Source of the DNA: CAVQZC01 sp963718315
GTDB taxonomy: Bacteria; Actinomycetota; Thermoleophilia; Gaiellales; JAICJC01
Assembly (NCBI GenBank): GCA_963718315.1
Contig: CAVQZC010000008.1
Location: 1 to 10,157 of the forward strand
DNA: 10,157 nt
Reading direction: 5' to 3'
The position numbers and the translations under genes are program-made. A model generated the notes under the pieces. That model saw only the letters and a program-made list of their open reading frames with translations, searched no databases and was not told the origin of the DNA. Positions 1-6,122 of this stretch are shown one piece after another (the stretch's first letter is position 1; every line of letters begins with the position of its first letter).

Positions 1-282
1 GGCGGCGGACGGCGCCAGGCTTGAATACCCCCAACGAAATACGGCACGAGCACGCCCCTGTAGCAGCCCGACAAGCAGGCCGTTCCCCGCCCATCCAGGC
101 GGCACGGGGTACGGCACTTCCACGGTCGATTCCGGCGCTGGTGGCACCAATACGGCACCAAGTCCGAACGGCGGTGTAGGGGCCAGGGTGGCCGGCGGCC
201 CACTCAAGCGACTCGTCGGCATGCACACACCCACCGGTGATACACGCGGAATCGCTGAAAGTCGCGTTGCTGGTTCGAGAAG
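1..282. other. Non-coding stretch downstream of the kinase, containing repeat copy A
   Basis: I see no convincing gene here. The motif TACGGCAC occurs three times (near 42, 112 and 151). The part from about 26 to 160 is collinear with a second copy near 5802-5938, listed separately. The remainder (161-282) lies just beyond the stop codon of the minus-strand kinase at 283 and shows no recognisable terminator. It may be the relic of a decayed gene or mobile element. Confidence 0.5.
26..160 (+). repeat. Diverged direct repeat, copy A
   Basis: Three blocks occur in the same order and nearly the same spacing as in copy B (5802-5938). They are CCCCCAACG at 28 (copy B 5804), a 24-nt block beginning GACAAGCAGGCCGTT at 70 (copy B 5848, 19 of 24 matching), and CTGGTGGCACCAA plus TACGGCACCA at 138-160 (copy B 5915-5938, one base indel). 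The spacings are 42 versus 44 and 68 versus 67 nt. This conserved order argues for common ancestry and not chance. Function is unknown; a relic of an integrated element or of an intergenic repeat family is likely. Confidence 0.7.
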
Positions 283-1191
283 TTAAGTGCTCGTTTGGAT
301 GGGCACGGTGAACCGGATGCTGCAACCAGAACCTCTGCGGCTTTCGACTGTCAGCTGTCCGCCTGCAAGTCGCAGCCGTTGGTCGGCTGCGGCGAGTCCT
401 TTGCCGGAGCGGCCCGGCGTCTCAGACGTTGTTTCGAATCCCACTCCGTCGTCGGTGATCGTCCCGCGCACGGTGGCTTGATCGGCGGAGATCGTGACGG
501 TCAGAATCGACCCGCGGGAATGTTGCTGTGCATTGAGAACCGCCTCGCGGACTGTGCGAAACACGAGTTGTTCGATGATTCCTGGGAACCGGGTGTCGGG
601 TATCTCCACCGTCCACTCGAACGCTGCGTGTGAGGCGGCGCGCTCAACGAGCTGGGTGATCACGCCGCGCAGCCCGTGCTCGGCGAAACGCTGCGGGCGC
701 AGATCGAACATCAACCGTCTGGTTTCATCAGCGGCTTGGGACACCATGTCCTGGGCCTCTGTCACAAGCCTTCGGCCGAGCGCAGGGTCGACGTCCACGG
801 CGCGGCTTATGCGGCCGAGTTGGACCTGCAGCCCGGCAAGAACCTGGACTGTGTCGTCGTGAAGCCGGCTCGCGATGCGGTCTCGATCTATCTCTTCCGA
901 GCGCACCATCCACTCAAGTACCTCGCGTTGGGTGTGCTCCAGCTCCCGCACCCGTCGCTCCGCCTGCTCGCGCCGGGTGATGTCGGTGACCAGCGCGACG
1001 AACCCCAGCACCTTCCCGTCGCGGGCGTGTGGGATGTAGGACGCCTGTGTGTACCGGGCCGGTCCTCCCTGCGGGTCGGGAATCGCGCGCTCGAACAGCT
1101 GCTCCTCTCCGGCGAGTGCCTGCACCATGAAGGGCTGGTTCAGCTGAAACAGCTCGGCGCCAAGCACGTCGCTGATGTGCATGCCCGCCAT
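283..1191 (-). CDS. Sensor histidine kinase (NarL/DesK type), PAS C-terminal half plus kinase core
   Basis: This frame encodes the phosphotransfer part of a two-component sensor kinase that autophosphorylates on His and passes the phosphate to a LuxR/NarL-type regulator. Counting from the ATG at 1191, residues 1-72 are the end of a PAS domain (ending ALVTDITRREQAE), followed by a coiled-coil linker. The HisKA_3 dimerisation box DRIASRLHDDTVQ follows, with the phospho-acceptor His111. The HATPase_c domain has the N box EAVLNAQQH (216-224), the G1 box DDGVGFE (247-253) and the G2 box GKGLAAAD (263-270). No transmembrane segment is seen, so it is probably a cytosolic sensor. The ATG at 1191 is probably not the native start: the rest of the PAS domain continues upstream in another frame (next entry). 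No response regulator lies in the window. The kinase class is certain; the signal is unknown. Confidence 0.9.
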   Translation of the reverse strand: MAGMHISDVLGAELFQLNQPFMVQALAGEEQLFERAIPDPQGGPARYTQASYIPHARDGKVLGFVALVTDITRREQAERRVRELEHTQREVLEWMVRSEEIDRDRIASRLHDDTVQVLAGLQVQLGRISRAVDVDPALGRRLVTEAQDMVSQAADETRRLMFDLRPQRFAEHGLRGVITQLVERAASHAAFEWTVEIPDTRFPGIIEQLVFRTVREAVLNAQQHSRGSILTVTISADQATVRGTITDDGVGFETTSETPGRSGKGLAAADQRLRLAGGQLTVESRRGSGCSIRFTVPIQTST

Positions 1192-1363
1192 CTCGTCGGG
1201 TCCCGATGCCGAAGAACGTCAGGTACGCGGCATTGGCAAACCGGTTACGCAACCCGGAGTCCCAGTACCCCACCATCGCCGGCACCAGATCCAGAATCGC
1301 GCGAAGATCTTGGCGCCCGGCATCGCTGGCTTCGGCGCTTGGGTCGAATCTCACCGGTGCCAC
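1192..1363 (-). pseudogene. Frameshifted N-terminal PAS segment of the histidine kinase
   Basis: Reading from GTG at 1363 (or GTG at 1354, which has GGGGGG about 9 nt upstream), the product contains LRAILDLVPAMVGYWD then NRFANAAYLTFFGIG, the typical start of a PAS fold. After that the frame turns into low-complexity Arg/Ala sequence. The continuation expected for this PAS family, DEMAGMHISDVLG, is found exactly in the frame of the kinase at 1191. Removing one base from the run at 1198-1204 would join the two parts as FFGIGPDEMAGMHISD, giving a kinase of about 357 residues. This is either a real inactivating frameshift or a sequencing error in a G/C run. A TGA lies in the kinase frame just upstream, so the kinase part cannot extend normally. 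Confidence 0.75.
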
Positions 1364-1381
1364 CCCCCGAATCGCAGCGCC

Positions 1382-1669
1382 CTAGACATCCGCCGCAACC
1401 GGGCTGCCGTCGTTCAACCGCTCGACCTGGATCAGAACCTCCGCCGCATCGCGAGCGAGCCGTTGCAACCACCGCTCGCCATAGCGCACCGTCTCAAGCC
1501 TGCCGGCGACCCACCCCTCGGATTCGAACTCCGCCACTAGCAAGTCCACTTGCTGCCAGGCCCCCGCCACCGACCCGAACGATTGCGACTCGCCACCACG
1601 GCTCGGATGGTCAACGGTTACTCGCCAAAGCACTGGCAGATGCTGCCAGCACCCGGACACGTCTGCCAT
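1382..1669 (-). CDS. Small hypothetical protein (95 aa) upstream of the kinase
   Basis: I do not recognise this protein. It is Trp-rich in its first half and has a charged, helical-looking second half (VRYGERWLQRLARDAAEV). It has no signal peptide or membrane segment. The ATG at 1669 follows a GGGGTG sequence at about 7 nt, which is acceptable as a ribosome-binding site. The TAG stop lies 18-27 nt before the possible start codons of the frameshifted kinase, so the two were probably co-transcribed. Its product reads like a real protein, unlike the repetitive Arg/Pro-rich product of the opposite strand. It could still be a chance frame in GC-rich DNA. Confidence 0.5.
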   Translation of the reverse strand: MADVSGCWQHLPVLWRVTVDHPSRGGESQSFGSVAGAWQQVDLLVAEFESEGWVAGRLETVRYGERWLQRLARDAAEVLIQVERLNDGSPVAADV

Positions 1670-1725
1670 CCGTGATCACCCCGAAATCGGATCCGTAGAA
1701 ACCCGAAACGCTCAAACTGGAGTTA

Positions 1726-1746
1726 GCCGGCGGCGCGGGCGCCGGC
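1726..1746 (-). terminator. GC-rich stem-loop downstream of tRNA-Glu
   Basis: A 7-bp perfect stem (GCCGGCG / CGCCGGC) with a 7-nt loop lies 80 nt beyond the 3' end of the minus-strand tRNA-Glu. No run of T follows on either strand, so a classical intrinsic terminator is not shown. In GC-rich DNA such stems also arise by chance. Confidence 0.25.
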
Positions 1747-1825
1747 CGTTGCCATGTCCGGCGCTCGGGCTGCCGCCGGCGCGTCGTGTCCGTCAGTCGC
1801 GCTTAGGCCTGCCGGCGATGATAGA

Positions 1826-1898
1826 TACCCCCAACGGGATTCGAACCCGTGTTGCCGCCTTGAAAGGGCGGAGGCCTAGGCCGCTAGCCGATGGGGGC
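1826..1898 (-). tRNA. tRNA-Glu (anticodon UUC)
   Basis: A full 73-nt cloverleaf reads on the minus strand. The acceptor GCCCCCA (1898-1892) pairs with TGGGGGT (1833-1827) and the discriminator base is A at 1826. The anticodon stem CCGCC/GGCGG encloses loop CTTTCAA, giving anticodon TTC and decoding GAA/GAG. The T arm ACGGG-TTCGAAT-CCCGT is canonical. No CCA is encoded. A possible -10 element TATCCT (1913-1908 on the minus strand) lies about 10 nt upstream; no convincing -35 is seen. Confidence 0.97.
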
Positions 1899-1951
1899 GT
1901 AGGCCGCAGGATATCGACGCCCAGGCGAGCGGGTTGGTCAGAGGCCGCGAG

Positions 1952-2134
1952 TCACGCGACGCCGGCCCGCTGCCCTGGCAGGCGGGCGAGCGAGTCCTGT
2001 AGTTCTTCCCAGGCGATCTGCTCGACCTCTCGGTACAGAGGGCCGTCGACGTCCTGGGTCAGTTCCAGGTAGCGGCGCCAGGCCGATGCAGCCGAGATCG
2101 GCAACACGCGTATGACGTTCCGTTGCGTTCCCAT
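1952..2134 (-). CDS. Small hypothetical protein (60 aa) downstream of the phosphodiesterase gene
   Basis: I do not recognise this protein. It is a small soluble, acidic and probably helical product (for example SAASAWRRYLELTQDVDGPL, then YREVEQIAWEELQDSLARL). I chose the ATG at 2134 because a purine-rich ribosome-binding site (GAGAGAGAA) lies about 4 nt upstream; a frame 11 codons longer exists but has no such site. It starts 57 bp after the stop of the phosphodiesterase gene on the same strand, so a shared transcript is likely. It ends 53 bp before the tRNA-Glu gene. The good start signal and non-repetitive composition favour a real gene. Confidence 0.6.
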   Translation of the reverse strand: MGTQRNVIRVLPISAASAWRRYLELTQDVDGPLYREVEQIAWEELQDSLARLPGQRAGVA

Positions 2135-2191
2135 CGTTCTCTCTCTTAGTACGCAGCAGACCACCAATTGGTTCCCGTTTCGGGTGTGTTT

Positions 2192-2806
2192 TCAAACAGA
2201 TTGTCGGCGGAACAGTCGGGGGTCGTCGGTGATCACGCCGTCGGTTCCCAGGTCGCGCATCCGGTCGATCCCCTCGCGTGTGTTGACCGTCCAGGCAAAG
2301 ACGCGGCCGCCGGCCCGGTGGACGGTGTCCACAAGGCCTGGCGACACCAGCGTGTGGCGGATCGTCATGTCGTTGGCGCTGGTCGACCGCCACCGGCTGG
2401 CCGCCAGCGCGCGGGCGAGCGGAGCCGCCGGCCCGGGGTTGTGTCTCGTGTAGCTGAAGCTGGTGCGGATGCGCCCGGCGAGCAACCCGATGGAGCGCCG
2501 GTCGGTGCTGGCGACGGTGCACCGGTCAGCGAGGCCTGCCTCACGGCACGAGCGCAGCGTCGTCTCCTCGTACCCGGTGCGCTTGAGGTCAACCAGGAAC
2601 TCCATCGGCGGTGGGGCCAGCTCGGCCAGCTCAGCCAGGAATCGCTGCAGCGCGATCCCGGGCTGGCCCGGGTCGTGGGCGACCACCGGGCCTGGGGCAA
2701 CGTCGAACTCGATCATGTCGACGCCGACCTCGAGCGCCGCCCTCACGCTCTCGATCGTGTTCTCCGGGCCGAGGGCGGCTGCCCCTCGATGGCCGATGCG
2801 CAGCAT
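2192..2806 (-). CDS. Glycerophosphodiester phosphodiesterase family protein (compact, 204 aa)
   Basis: This is a GDPD-family TIM-barrel enzyme expected to hydrolyse glycerophosphodiesters to glycerol-3-phosphate and an alcohol. Visible motifs in order are HRGAAALGPENTIES with His6 and Arg7 (1-20), the metal site IEFDV with Glu33 and Asp35, and HD at 44-45 (VVAHDP). Then come the barrel strand FLVDLK (70-75) and the C-terminal signature FAWTVNTREGIDRM followed by DGVITDDP. The protein is shorter than the usual ~230-250 residues: the loop between EFDV and VVAHD and the following segment are shortened. It has no signal peptide, so it is probably cytosolic (UgpQ-like, not periplasmic GlpQ-like). 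The ATG at 2806 fits the fold exactly; the ribosome-binding site is poor (AGGTGG about 15 nt upstream). The gene diverges from tRNA-Lys, with 34 bp between them. Confidence 0.92.
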   Translation of the reverse strand: MLRIGHRGAAALGPENTIESVRAALEVGVDMIEFDVAPGPVVAHDPGQPGIALQRFLAELAELAPPPMEFLVDLKRTGYEETTLRSCREAGLADRCTVASTDRRSIGLLAGRIRTSFSYTRHNPGPAAPLARALAASRWRSTSANDMTIRHTLVSPGLVDTVHRAGGRVFAWTVNTREGIDRMRDLGTDGVITDDPRLFRRQSV

Positions 2807-2826
2807 CGGAGCGGCAAGCTACCACC

Positions 2827-2832
2827 TAGAAT
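2827..2832 (+). promoter_or_regulatory. Possible -10 element of tRNA-Lys
   Basis: TAGAAT lies 8 nt before the first base of tRNA-Lys at 2841 and matches the sigma-70-type consensus TATAAT at five of six positions. No good -35 hexamer is seen at the expected distance, which would fall inside the start of the divergent phosphodiesterase gene. This is a weak call. Confidence 0.3.
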
Positions 2833-2840
2833 CGCCGCCA

Positions 2841-2913
2841 GGGCCGTTAGCTCAGCTGGTAGAGCAGGGGACTTTTAATCCCAAGGTCACAGGTTCGATC
2901 CCTGTACGGCCCA
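2841..2913 (+). tRNA. tRNA-Lys (anticodon UUU)
   Basis: A complete 73-nt cloverleaf: acceptor GGGCCGT (2841-2847) pairs with ACGGCCC (2906-2912), and the discriminator is A at 2913. The D arm GCTC...GAGC is intact. The anticodon loop CTTTTAA gives anticodon TTT, and the T arm CACAG-GTTCGATC-CCTGT is canonical. No CCA is encoded. The 3' part, from the anticodon stem onward, is repeated at 8507-8552 and in part at 8606-8635, which points to use of this gene as an integration target. Confidence 0.97.
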
Positions 2914-2914
2914 T
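2869..2914 (+). repeat. Putative attachment site (left), 3' part of tRNA-Lys
   Basis: These 46 bp, covering the anticodon loop, variable region, T arm and 3' acceptor strand, recur at 8507-8552 with one difference (A at 2877 versus C at 8515). A direct repeat of a tRNA 3' end is the typical attL/attR footprint of tyrosine-recombinase islands. The copy inside the intact tRNA gene would be the left end of a 5.6 kb element. Confidence 0.6.
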
Positions 2915-3267
2915 CTGAGAACAGCCTGGTTAAGCGGGATCACAGACGCCTCCCGCCCCGATCAGGCTCTGTGTGTACCAGGCGTGTACGGTGCGCGAAG
3001 CGCCTAGCTCCTCGCGTGTCGGCAACCCCGACCGCCCGTCCTACGCGATGGAAGCGCGACGAGGATGATTCCGACACATAGTCCACAGCACCGTCAAGCC
3101 AGGTCCGGGATGCGCGCTCCCTCTAGATAACGGCCGAGGGCGCTTGCCATGGCCGCAGGGCTTCCCTGCGCCCTGCGGCTCGCTCTCGACCGCCGCGGCA
3201 TACCCTCTTGTGGAGCAGGGGGACGCCTCTGTTGCGTCGGCGGGTCGAAGGGACTAGCTTTGACTGC
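2914..3267. other. Non-coding stretch between tRNA-Lys and the RCC1-repeat gene
   Basis: I find no gene here. Right after the tRNA, 2923-2968 can fold: AGCCTG pairs with CAGGCT, and inside it GCGGG pairs with CCCGC, with unpaired bases between the two stems. A small hairpin GCGC-GAA-GCGC lies at 2993-3003. Either could end the tRNA transcript, although no T run follows. TTGACT at 3260 is a -35-like hexamer but sits too close to the gene start to serve it. The stretch would be the left flank of the putative island. Confidence 0.45.
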
Positions 3268-5535
3268 GTGAGGGATTCGGCAGGGGTTGGCGCCGTCTCG
3301 CGCCGGCGGGTGGTTGCCTTGGTGGGCGCTCTGGGGCTGTGTTTGCTGCTGGGTGGACGTGCTGCGAGCCCGTCGCTTGGGGCGACGGGGCCGTTCGTGG
3401 CTGCCGGTGACTCGGATACCTGTGCGTTGATGCCGGCGGACGGGTCGGTGTGGTGCTGGGGGCTGAACATCACCGGCGAGTTGGGGCCGAACAATCCAGG
3501 GTCGAAGAAGGTCCCGAACAAGGTGTCGGAGCTGCCGGTGGCGATGTCTCTGACCGTGGGTGCGCACCATGAGTGCATCATCGACACCACGCAGAACGTC
3601 TGGTGCTGGGGCTCGGATAGCTTTGGAGAGTTGGGCAACGGGCAGATCACCGTGAAGGGCTCGCCGACGTCGATTCTGAGTTTCAAGGCGACGCAGGTGG
3701 CGGCCGGCGACGGGTTCAGCTGTGCGATCACACCCGGAAAGACCGTCGCCTGTTGGGGCGACAACAACTACGGCGAGCTGGGTGACGGCAACACCAACGA
3801 CGCCAGCACGCCGCAGCCGGTCACCGGTCTGAAGAACGTTGTCCAGATCGCCACTGGCTACTTCCACGCCTGTGCTCTCCTTGCCACGGGCAAGATCAAG
3901 TGCTGGGGCGACAACTCCGACGGTCAGCTGGGGATCGGCAACACGACGTCGAGCGACGTGCCGGTCGGGACGGAGTTCGGCACCGCCGCGAAGATCGCCG
4001 CGGGCGACGACGACACCTGTGCGATCGACGCGACCGGCGCGCTCAGCTGCTGGGGCAACAATCTGGACGGCGAGCTCGGTAACGGAACGTTTGACGATGA
4101 GACCCTGCCGACCGCTGTCAGCGGACTCGGGTCGGGGGTCAGCCAGGTGACGATGGGCGAGAGCCACACCTGCGCCATCGCCACGATAGTGCTCTGCTGG
4201 GGCGACCCCACCAACGGCCTGGTCGGCAACGGCCAGTACAAGTCCTCGCCGCCGGCGCCGGTGCCGACGCCCGTGTTCGGCCTGATACCGCCGCCAACAG
4301 GGGGTGTCGGCGCCAGCCAGATCGGCGCGGGGTTCCATCACACCTGTGCGGTGCTGGGCGCTGGCCAGGTCAAGTGCTGGGGCAACGGCGCAGACGGCGC
4401 GCTTGGCGACGGCACCACGGAGAACCAGGCGATCCCCGCCCTGGTCGTGGGCCTGCCCGAGAGCGGCACGTTCATCGACGGCATCTCGGAGGGAGCGGGC
4501 ACCGGGTGTGCGATCAACTCGGTATTGACGCTCAAGTGCTGGGGCGTCGAGACTGGGGATGGCGACATCAGCGAGCACGATTCCGCGGTGGGCAACCTGC
4601 AGGGCCAGGTCGTCGCGTCGTCCAACTGGGCCGGTGGCTGCTCGATCACGGTCACCGACACGTTGAACTGCTGGGGCGAGGATCTGTTTGGCGAGCTGGG
4701 CAACGGCACCGAGAATCCCACTCCGTCGAGCAATCCGACACCAGTCCCCGGCCTGACCAACGTGGTGCAGGTCTCCTATGGCGGGCCCCACGTCTGTGCG
4801 CTGGTGAAATCAGGCACGGTGTACTGCTGGGGCCTGAACGACCATGGCGATGACGGCGACGGCACCACTTCCCAACGCGACAGCCCGGTCGTTGTGGTCG
4901 GGCTGCCCGCCGATGCGACGCAGGTCTCGGCGGGCGACGACTACACGTGCGCGTTGCTGAAGACCCAGCAGGTCTGGTGCTGGGGCCTCAACAGCGTCGG
5001 TCAGCTCGGCAACAACTCGACCAGCGACAGCTCGACCCCCGTGCGCGTAAAGGGCGTCGCCGGCGCGATCCAGATCACCACCGGCGACGCAGCCGGCTGC
5101 GTGCTCGTGTCCACCGGCGCGGTGCAATGCTGGGGCTCAAACGCCTTCGGCCAGCTCGGCAACGGCACGACCACCAACTCCCTGGTCGCGGTTCCTGTCA
5201 GCGGCCTGACCAGCGGCGTCCAGCAGATCACCGAGAGCGACGTCAACGGCTGCGCACTGATGACCGGCAGCGGCGCCGTCCAGTGCTGGGGCGACGACAC
5301 CCACGGTCAGCTCGGCAACGGCACCGTCTCGTCGACGCCGAGCCTGACGCCGGTCGGCGTCAGCGGAGCGTCCACCGGCATCCTGACAATTGCCTCCTCA
5401 TCCACCTCGATCAGCCAATGCGCACTGACGACCGCAAACCAAGCGGAATGCTGGGGCGCCGACGGCGAGGGGGAACTCGGCGCCGGCAGCCCACCGGCCG
5501 ACTCAGACGTCCCGGTGTCGGTCACCGGCCTCTAG
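3268..5535 (+). CDS. Secreted RCC1-repeat protein (14 repeats, double propeller)
   Basis: The protein has 14 RCC1-type repeats of about 44-60 residues, each ending in CWG followed by a GELG/GQLG-like turn. The Cys codons of the CWG motifs lie near 3454, 3604, 3751, 3901, 4048, 4195, 4375, 4537, 4669, 4825, 4978, 5128, 5284 and 5449. RCC1 propellers have seven blades, so 14 repeats fit two propellers in tandem. Every repeat carries a second Cys about 10-13 residues before CWG (for example TCALMPADGSVWCWG), suggesting one disulfide per blade and an extracellular location. The N-terminus has SRRRV followed by the hydrophobic core VVALVGALGLCLLLGG, a signal peptide with possible cleavage after the AAS/GA region; the Cys there does not fit a lipobox. 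No sorting motif or C-terminal anchor is seen. The start is uncertain: GTG 3268 gives the best signal peptide, TTG 3232 has a better ribosome-binding site (AGGGGG), and TTG 3208 is the longest frame. Its ligand is unknown. Confidence 0.94.
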   Translation: MRDSAGVGAVSRRRVVALVGALGLCLLLGGRAASPSLGATGPFVAAGDSDTCALMPADGSVWCWGLNITGELGPNNPGSKKVPNKVSELPVAMSLTVGAHHECIIDTTQNVWCWGSDSFGELGNGQITVKGSPTSILSFKATQVAAGDGFSCAITPGKTVACWGDNNYGELGDGNTNDASTPQPVTGLKNVVQIATGYFHACALLATGKIKCWGDNSDGQLGIGNTTSSDVPVGTEFGTAAKIAAGDDDTCAIDATGALSCWGNNLDGELGNGTFDDETLPTAVSGLGSGVSQVTMGESHTCAIATIVLCWGDPTNGLVGNGQYKSSPPAPVPTPVFGLIPPPTGGVGASQIGAGFHHTCAVLGAGQVKCWGNGADGALGDGTTENQAIPALVVGLPESGTFIDGISEGAGTGCAINSVLTLKCWGVETGDGDISEHDSAVGNLQGQVVASSNWAGGCSITVTDTLNCWGEDLFGELGNGTENPTPSSNPTPVPGLTNVVQVSYGGPHVCALVKSGTVYCWGLNDHGDDGDGTTSQRDSPVVVVGLPADATQVSAGDDYTCALLKTQQVWCWGLNSVGQLGNNSTSDSSTPVRVKGVAGAIQITTGDAAGCVLVSTGAVQCWGSNAFGQLGNGTTTNSLVAVPVSGLTSGVQQITESDVNGCALMTGSGAVQCWGDDTHGQLGNGTVSSTPSLTPVGVSGASTGILTIASSSTSISQCALTTANQAECWGADGEGELGAGSPPADSDVPVSVTGL

Positions 5536-6122
5536 CGCGCCCCTTCTGCGGGAAGTCACGTGAGGCACGTGCTGTTCGCCTGCATCCACAGCGCCGGCAG
5601 AAGGCCAATGAGGCAGTCGCGTTGGAGCGGGCCGCCGCCGGAGCCGTGAGCATCCGTGAGCACAGCCTTCTGATTCCGCTCAGCCCATCCGCCGCGCGAA
5701 GGTGGCATCCGATTCCCAATCCGGAGTCTCCGGTCGTGAGTAGCGGAGGCTGAGGAGGCGCGGCGAGTCTCTGTGTCAGGCTTCACGAGCCCTGGAGTCG
5801 ACTCCCCCAACGGATACGCCGCCCGAACGGCAACCGCGCCGAAGCGTGACAAACAAGCCGTTTCACGCCAACTGGGCGCTCCGGGCCACGGCGCTTGCAA
5901 CACGGATCTTCGAACTGGTGGCACCAAATACGGCACCACGCAGCCCGATACCATCGCGGGGCCTGGCCCGCCCGGGGCTCTGGCATGATCCGACTGGCCG
6001 TGCGCATCCCACCGGTCCAGTGCGACCGCGAAGCTAACGTCGCGCTGACCGGTCGGTTCTCACAACTCGTCCTCAACCGATTCTGAAGTTCTGGCAATGG
6101 TGGTCGACCATCCTGGGGTGAG
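5536..6122. other. Long non-coding stretch between the RCC1 and flippase-like genes, with repeat copy B
   Basis: No gene is convincing in these 587 bp. An inverted repeat CCTTCTGC (5542-5549) / GCAGAAGG (5597-5604) with a 47-nt gap lies just after the RCC1 stop codon and is a weak candidate for a transcript end. A 12-bp palindrome GGAGTCGACTCC sits at 5794-5805, at the start of repeat copy B. Short frames here lack good start signals and protein-like composition. The stretch may hold remnants of a decayed gene or mobile element. Confidence 0.5.
5802..5938 (+). repeat. Diverged direct repeat, copy B
   Basis: This copy is collinear with copy A (26-160): CCCCCAACGG at 5804, GACAAACAAGCCGTTTCACG at 5848 and CTGGTGGCACCAAA plus TACGGCACCA at 5915-5938. 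It has the same orientation and starts about 5.8 kb after copy A. The central part between the blocks is poorly conserved. No conserved reading frame is evident across both copies, which favours a non-coding repeat or a decayed sequence. Confidence 0.7.

Noticed and set aside
676..1698. 340-codon plus-strand frame over the kinase region
   Set aside because: It lies opposite the kinase boxes and becomes Arg/Pro/Ser-rich low complexity; no domain is recognisable.
1749..2072. Plus-strand frame containing TPNGIRTRVAALKG
   Set aside because: This is the false translation of the strand opposite tRNA-Glu.
2168..2878. 236-codon plus-strand frame opposite the phosphodiesterase gene
   Set aside because: The minus strand has all GDPD motifs; the plus-strand product has none and runs into the tRNA-Lys gene.
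2463..2918. Plus-strand frame ending in a peptide like AQLVEQGTFNPKVTGSIPV
   Set aside because: This tail is the well-known false translation of tRNA-Lys.
3094..4791. 565-codon open frame antisense to the RCC1-repeat gene
   Set aside because: Its periodic composition mirrors the coding repeats on the plus strand, where signal peptide and CWG repeats are unmistakable. Long antisense frames are expected opposite high-GC genes.
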